Below, piece by piece: positions 59,885 to 64,000 of a stretch of DNA of 64,000 bases (within the stretch, counting starts at the first letter, position 1; the number at the start of each line of letters is the position of its first letter). The notes beneath the pieces are model-generated. The model worked only from the letters and a program-made list of their open reading frames with translations, searched no databases and was not told the origin of the DNA. The DNA lies in contig CAWFPL010000002.1 in assembly GCA_963817785.1 (NCBI GenBank), positions 434,001-498,000 on the forward strand, written 5' to 3'. The position numbers and the translations under genes are program-made. This DNA comes from JAKALD01 sp963817785 (GTDB taxonomy: Bacteria > Pseudomonadota > Gammaproteobacteria > Burkholderiales > SG8-39).

Positions 59885-61862
59885 CTCGATCACGCTGCTC
59901 GACGCGATCGGCGACGCGAGGCTCTTTGCGCCATGGTTCCGCGACCGTGCAACATGGGCCGCGTGGTTCGTGCTCCTCAAGGCGCTGTTCGCGTTGCCCA
60001 TGAGCGCCGAAGAGCTGGCGCTGTACCAGCGGTACACAGGCCGCACCGCCGCGCCAACCACCATCGCGACCGAGAGCTGGCTGGTCGTCGGGCGGCGCGG
60101 CGGCAAGAGTCGCATCCTCGCGCTGATCGCGGTGTTTCTCGCCACGTTTCGGGACTGGAGCCCGCACCTCTCGCCCGGGGAGCGCGGAGTGGTGATGGTG
60201 CTCGCGAGCGACCGGCGGCAGGCCAGGGTGATCTTCGGCTACGTGCGCTCGCTCTTGACGGAGGTGGCGCTGCTCGCGCCGATGGTGGAGCGGGAAGGGC
60301 AGGAGTTTATCGAATTGAACAACCGGCTCGCCATCGAGATCCACACTTCCAATTTCCGCTCGGTGCGCGGCTACACCGTGGTCGCCGCGCTGCTGGACGA
60401 ACTTGCATTTTGGCCGAGCGATGACAGCGCGAACCCGGACACGGAGATTCTCAACGCGCTGCGCCCGGCGATGGCCACAGTCCCTGGAGCCCTCCTCCTC
60501 GCCGCATCCTCGCCCTACGCGCGACGCGGCGCCCTTTACGCTGCGCACCGCCGGCACTACGCGCAGGACGGAGACCCTGTGCTCGTGTGGCAGGCCGCCA
60601 CCCGCGCGATGAACCCGACGGTGCCTCAATCACTCATCGACTCCGCGACTGAGGAAGACCCGAGCGCCGCCGCGGCAGAATATGGTGCGCAGTTCCGAGT
60701 CGACGTTGAATCGTTCGTCGCCCGCGAGGTGATCGACGCCGCGACCGTCGCGGGCCGCCACGAGCTGCCGCCTGTAGAAGGCGTCAACTATGTTGCGTTT
60801 TGCGATCCGAGCGGCGGAAGCGCCGACAGCATGACGCTCGCCATTGCGCACCGGGACTCCGACGGCCGCGGCATCCTCGACGCTGTGCGCGAAGTGCGTC
60901 CGCCCTTCAGCCCGGAGCAGGTGGTCGAGGACTTCGCTGCGCTCCTCAAGACCTACCGCCTTTTCCGCGTCGAGGGCGACCGATACGCGGGCGAATGGCC
61001 ACGCGAACGTTTCAGCGAGGCGGGTGTCAGCTACGCGCTCGCTGAGCGGCCGAAGTCCGATCTCTACCGCGAGGCTTTGCCGCTGCTGAACTCCGGGAGA
61101 GTCGAGCTGCTCGATCACCCTCGCCTCGCCGCGCAGCTCGCGGGCTTGGAGCGCCGCACTGCGCGCGGCGGCAAGGACTCGATCGACCATCGCCCGGGCA
61201 GCCACGACGATCTTGGCAATGCGGCGGCCGGCGCTTTGGTCCTGGCGGCGACGGAGGCCGCGCCGAGCCTGATTCGCGCGGCTGATCTGCTGCGCGACGA
61301 CAAGCCGGTGGCGCTGCCCAAGTTCGCGCAAGCGGTTTTCGCGACGCTCATCATCGGCGACGACGGCCGGGCGGCGGTCGCCTATTTCGCCTCCCACGCA
61401 TTCCTCGGTGTCGATGTTCCGGCGCCGCTGACGCTGGTCGACGTGACCTACGAGCCGCTTTCTGGTTCGAGCGCGCCAGAGATGTTCACGCGGTTGGAGG
61501 AGCTGCACCGCGCGATCCCGCGCGTCATCATGCACGCCGCCTGGGTGCCGCGCGCATATCTACAGCACGCGCAGCTCGCCGGCTGCGATGCGGACGAGAT
61601 TCCCGCCGAGATGTTGCGCGATTTGCCGGCGTTGGCGCTCGCTGCGGCCGGCCATGTGAATGCGGGTCGGTTCAAGGTCGGCGAGGGTGCCGCCGCGAAG
61701 GCGCACCAGCTCCCGCTCGGCGGGGCGCTGACGTTCCGGGCCGGCGAGCGAATCGACGACGATCCGCTGCGGCTCGCGATCCTGACGGGAATCGGGCTGG
61801 GATTGTCGCCCACCGACGCGTTCGCGGCGCCCGCGATTCCCGCGGCGCGATTGGCGGCCTGA
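59847..61862 (+). CDS. phage terminase large subunit-like protein with extra C-terminal domain
   Basis: About 671 residues. Walker A VVGRRGGKSR (82-88), Walker B VAALLDELAFW (Asp184, Glu185), and a RuvC-like nuclease with AFCDPSGGSADSMTLAI (Asp320) and SHDDLGNAAAGALVL (about 454). That is a full TerL of about 470 residues. The remaining 200 residues (LPKFAQAVFATLIIGDDGRA onward) do not belong to a usual TerL and have no recognised fold. No portal gene follows. Confidence 0.8.
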   Translation: MAAHTRSRAPRLNSITLLDAIGDARLFAPWFRDRATWAAWFVLLKALFALPMSAEELALYQRYTGRTAAPTTIATESWLVVGRRGGKSRILALIAVFLATFRDWSPHLSPGERGVVMVLASDRRQARVIFGYVRSLLTEVALLAPMVEREGQEFIELNNRLAIEIHTSNFRSVRGYTVVAALLDELAFWPSDDSANPDTEILNALRPAMATVPGALLLAASSPYARRGALYAAHRRHYAQDGDPVLVWQAATRAMNPTVPQSLIDSATEEDPSAAAAEYGAQFRVDVESFVAREVIDAATVAGRHELPPVEGVNYVAFCDPSGGSADSMTLAIAHRDSDGRGILDAVREVRPPFSPEQVVEDFAALLKTYRLFRVEGDRYAGEWPRERFSEAGVSYALAERPKSDLYREALPLLNSGRVELLDHPRLAAQLAGLERRTARGGKDSIDHRPGSHDDLGNAAAGALVLAATEAAPSLIRAADLLRDDKPVALPKFAQAVFATLIIGDDGRAAVAYFASHAFLGVDVPAPLTLVDVTYEPLSGSSAPEMFTRLEELHRAIPRVIMHAAWVPRAYLQHAQLAGCDADEIPAEMLRDLPALALAAAGHVNAGRFKVGEGAAAKAHQLPLGGALTFRAGERIDDDPLRLAILTGIGLGLSPTDAFAAPAIPAARLAA

Positions 61863-61863
61863 G

Positions 61864-62304
61864 ATGGTCAGCGTCGCCGAAGCGATGGCCGCCGTCTCGC
61901 GCAAGCAGCCGGCGCCCGAGAGCCATCGTGATCGGGCCAAGCGGTTCTACAAGTCGCGGGCGTGGCGCGCGCTGCGGTATCGAGTGCTCGCCGCCAACGC
62001 GCGCCGTCACGGCGGCGTCGCCCGCTGCGAGCTGTGTGGCCGGTCGCGGCGCGACGGCGCGGTGCTGCACGGTGACCACGTGGTGCCGCTGAGCAAGGAC
62101 TGGGGCCGCCGCCTCGACCCGACCAACGTGCAGGTGTTCTGCGAGAGCTGCAACCTCGGCAAAAGCAACCGTGACACGACCGATTTTCGGCCGGCGACGG
62201 AGCCGGTCGAGCCCGAGCGAGTCGAATCCGCTGGCGACAGCGGTCTCGCTGGCGAGCACGCGCTCGCTGGGACTTTTTCTTCGGAGGTGACTGAACATGA
62301 GTGA
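61864..62304 (+). CDS. HNH endonuclease
   Basis: 146 residues. FYKSRAWRALRYRVLAANAR, then CELCGRSRRDGAVLHGDHVV and NVQVFCESCNLGKSN form a zinc-coordinated HNH nuclease (CxxC, DH, CxxC). HNH genes sit next to terminases in many phages and can be needed for packaging. The Ala/Glu-rich tail is unusual. Confidence 0.88.
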   Translation: MVSVAEAMAAVSRKQPAPESHRDRAKRFYKSRAWRALRYRVLAANARRHGGVARCELCGRSRRDGAVLHGDHVVPLSKDWGRRLDPTNVQVFCESCNLGKSNRDTTDFRPATEPVEPERVESAGDSGLAGEHALAGTFSSEVTEHE

Positions 62305-62521
62305 CGACACCCGCGGCCGACGCATCCAGGAGGCCGCAGTGCGCGAGGCTGAGGGCGGCCCGCGTCGGGTCGTGCCGACACCGCCGCCGAGCTGCGAGAA
62401 CTGTCGGTACGCTGCGACGGTGGCGACGCACGCGCACCTGATGTGCCGGCGGTACCCGCAGCCGGTGCAGAAACATTCGCAGGACCTTTGCGGGGAATTT
62501 TCGAGCAAGGAGCCAAAGTGA
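62297..62521 (+). CDS. small cysteine-rich phage protein
   Basis: 74 residues. CENCRY, MCRRYPQPV and DLCGEF give four Cys in a spacing typical of small phage zinc-binding proteins. It overlaps the HNH gene by 8 bases and the next gene by one base. Function unknown. Confidence 0.65.
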   Translation: MSDDTRGRRIQEAAVREAEGGPRRVVPTPPPSCENCRYAATVATHAHLMCRRYPQPVQKHSQDLCGEFSSKEPK

Positions 62522-63027
62522 TGAGCCCATCCGAACGCGCCGCCATGGAGCGGCAGAACTCAGCGCTGCGCGAGACGATCGCCGAGCTGGACCACCTGAT
62601 CCACAAGGTGCGCACACCGCGCGCTCCGGCCGAGCTCGATGCGCTGGCCGCCATTCAATCTCGTGCAGACTCCGTCGCGGCGAAGTTCGGCGAGGCCGGA
62701 CCTCGGCCGGTGCAGGGTGAAACGCTGCGGGCATTCCGGCTGCGCACTCTGGAAAACCTGCAGCACCACTCGCCCGAGTTCACCGACTTCGACCTCAGCA
62801 GGGCCGACGGTGCGATGCTCGACCTCGCGGAGGACGAAATCTTCAAGGCCGCCGAGCGGGTCGCCGAATCCGGCACCGAGACGAGCGCGCCGCTGGTCGA
62901 AGTCGAGGAGACGAACGCCCTCGGCCAGAGAATCACCAAGCGCTACGGCGACTGGCTCGCCGCCTATGGCCCCTTCCTCGGCGGCGGCCAGGTCTGCAAG
63001 ATCGCGCGCCCGGGATTCTCGTCATGA
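62521..63027 (+). CDS. hypothetical protein with GGGQVCK motif
   Basis: About 168 residues from the ATG at 62521 (TGATG overlap). N-terminal coiled coil (MERQNSALRETIAELDHLIH), middle acidic part, and a C-terminal RYGDWLAAYGPFLGGGQVCK. The GGGQ-V/I-CK ending recurs in the next protein. No known family recognised. Confidence 0.6.
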   Translation: MSPSERAAMERQNSALRETIAELDHLIHKVRTPRAPAELDALAAIQSRADSVAAKFGEAGPRPVQGETLRAFRLRTLENLQHHSPEFTDFDLSRADGAMLDLAEDEIFKAAERVAESGTETSAPLVEVEETNALGQRITKRYGDWLAAYGPFLGGGQVCKIARPGFSS

Positions 63028-63413
63028 ACGCCCGCGAGCGGGTCGAGCTGTTCGCGCGGCTGCCCATGGCATCGCTGCGGAAAGCGCGGAACGAGGCTGC
63101 GGCCGTCGGTAACCTGGCAATGGCCGACGAGGCGCTGGCCGCGATGAACCTGCGCAGCCAGTCGCAGCACGAGGAGATCGAAAATGACGGCAGGTTGTAC
63201 GAGCACGTCGAGCAGCCGAGTCCGCAAAATGGCGGGAGGTTCATCGTGCGCTATACCGGCGATCCGAGCGCGTGGATGAACGCCTTCACCGGCGGCGGCC
63301 AGATCTGCAAACTCAATCGCGATCCGGGCGTCGTGTCGCGGCAGACGGTCGACCTGAAAGCCGGCGAGCGAATCCAGGTGCTCGGCCGCGGCGGCACCAC
63401 GCGCCCGGCGTGA
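63024..63413 (+). CDS. hypothetical protein sharing the GGGQICK motif
   Basis: 129 residues. VELFARLPMASLRKARNEAA at the N-terminus; RYTGDPSAWMNAFTGGGQIC then KLNRDPG matches the upstream protein (RY-GD-W-F-GGGQ-CK-R-PG). The C-terminus is basic (RIQVLGRGGTTRPA). Start overlaps the previous stop. A duplicated module of unknown role. Confidence 0.6.
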   Translation: MNARERVELFARLPMASLRKARNEAAAVGNLAMADEALAAMNLRSQSQHEEIENDGRLYEHVEQPSPQNGGRFIVRYTGDPSAWMNAFTGGGQICKLNRDPGVVSRQTVDLKAGERIQVLGRGGTTRPA

Positions 63414-63537
63414 GCGAGTGGCGCTGGGTGTCCGCGGCGCCTCCTTCTCAGCCGCGGCGCGGGTCAGTCGTGAGTGCCGCGTCAACACCAACCGCGACCG
63501 CCGGCGAGTGGGGCACGCACGCTCCTTTGCAACCTCT

Positions 63538-63548
63538 GGGGGGGGGGG
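63538..63548 (+). repeat. poly-G tract of 11
   Basis: A run of eleven G in the 5' leader of the 63578 gene, or within a longer alternative frame starting at the GTG at 63410. Such a tract can slip in replication, and it is also a place where assembly may be wrong. Confidence 0.7.
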
Positions 63549-63577
63549 TACTCCACCCCACTGCGCCGGCACCTGAC

Positions 63578-63799
63578 ATGATGCCCGCCAAGCGTCGCGA
63601 CCCCGCGGCGGCGGAGACCGAGCTGCGCGCGAAGTGCTCGGCGCTCGGGATCAGCATCCGCCAGCGCGGTCGCGCCTGGCTGCTGCAGGGCGCGGGCGTG
63701 AGCCTGCTGGTGGCAAGCCTGCGCGACGTGGACCTCAAGCGCGACCTGAAGCCGCATGACCAGTTCGAGGCGCCCAGACGCCGGGGGCATAAGCGGTGA
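63578..63799 (+). CDS. small basic hypothetical protein
   Basis: 73 residues from the ATG at 63578 (or 63581). A GTG at 63410 overlapping the previous stop would add 56 residues, but third-position GC is lower there and the frame runs through the poly-G tract. Contains ELRAKCSALGISIRQRGRAW and LLVASLRDVDLKRDLKPHDQ. Highly basic end (RRRGHKR). Function unknown; overlaps the SSB-like gene. Confidence 0.5.
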   Translation: MMPAKRRDPAAAETELRAKCSALGISIRQRGRAWLLQGAGVSLLVASLRDVDLKRDLKPHDQFEAPRRRGHKR

Positions 63800-64000
63800 T
63801 TCACGCGCACGTCGCCGGCGAGCTGATCCGCGACCCGACGCCGAAGACTAGCGCCGCCGGCAAGGCCTACGCGCACCTGCTGATCAAAGCGGGAAGCGGT
63901 GAGCAGTCGCAGGTGGTCAGCGCTCTCGTCTTCGGCGAGCTTGCGGAGGCGGCGCTCGCGCTCGAGCGGGGCGATTCGGTGAGCGTGGCGGGCCGCGGGC
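63796..64000 (+). CDS. SSB-like OB-fold protein, 3' end outside window
   Basis: The visible 68 residues begin (GTG) IHAHVAGELIRDPTPKTSA and continue AGKAYAHLLIKAGSG, then VVSALVFGELAEAALALERG and DSVSVAGRG, the strand pattern of single-stranded DNA-binding proteins. It overlaps the previous stop (GTGA). Supports phage DNA replication together with the PrimPol. Confidence 0.7.
   Translation, partial: MIHAHVAGELIRDPTPKTSAAGKAYAHLLIKAGSGEQSQVVSALVFGELAEAALALERGDSVSVAGRG

Noticed and set aside
63410..63577. N-terminal extension of the 63578 gene
   Set aside because: Third-position GC falls and the frame crosses an 11-G tract, so it is kept only as an alternative.
54833..64000. Anti-phage defence system or CRISPR array in the accessory region
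   Set aside because: No spaced direct repeats, cas genes or known defence domains. The nuclease is an HNH next to terminase, and the ATPases are phage replication and packaging types.

Overview
The window is high-GC DNA (mostly G or C at third codon positions) whose gene orders are those of a betaproteobacterium: mlaFEDACB followed by an ABC-2 exporter, ibaG, murA and hisGDCBHAFIE-HIT-tatABC, and an HtrA gene divergent from petABC-sspAB. A class III ribonucleotide reductase with an FNR-type box, petABC and two sigma-54 promoters point to a facultatively anaerobic, metabolically flexible organism. I cannot name the genus.

Layout. 1-2.7 kb (minus): anaerobic ribonucleotide reductase, with the catalytic body and the glycyl-radical tail in two in-frame ORFs separated by one amber codon, then the activase NrdG (cut by the window edge). 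2.9-3.7 kb: a VapBC module and a small coding remnant. 3.7-25.6 kb: a large MSHA-like type IV pilus/type II secretion-like island. Its core operon (minus) runs ABC ATPase, sigma-54 response regulator, MshM ATPase, secretin MshL, TPR protein MshN, MshE motor, MshG platform, MshI/J/K-like assembly proteins, two pilin-like proteins and, originally, a membrane adenylate cyclase. An IS630-family element now sits between the last pilin gene and the cyclase. Beyond lie a histidine kinase (plus), an ABC-2 permease, a TPR protein and a major-pilin-like gene with its own sigma-54 promoter and an upstream palindrome. The kinase and regulator, and the ABC ATPase and permease, look like pairs split between the two ends of the island.

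25.7-41.6 kb (plus): housekeeping envelope and metabolic genes: Mla lipid transport, an ABC-2 exporter, murA, the histidine operon, and Tat export. 41.6-50.1 kb (minus): a branched-chain-amino-acid-type ABC importer with an alpha/beta hydrolase, preceded by a consensus sigma-54 promoter, several dyad elements and an adjacent sigma-54 activator gene; then a DegS-like protease. 50.3-54.4 kb (plus): cytochrome bc1 genes, sspAB and tRNA-Thr(UGU). Three copies of a REP-like palindrome family lie directly after mshE, hisB and petC.

54.4-64 kb (plus): a phage- or satellite-like element starting just after tRNA-Thr. It has AlpA-like DNA-binding proteins, a PrimPol-helicase of NrS-1 type, an iteron cluster that looks like a replication origin, small and large terminase-like genes, an HNH nuclease, small proteins of which two share a motif, and an SSB-like gene cut by the window edge. 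No integrase, portal or capsid gene is visible, so the element continues to the right or is a satellite.
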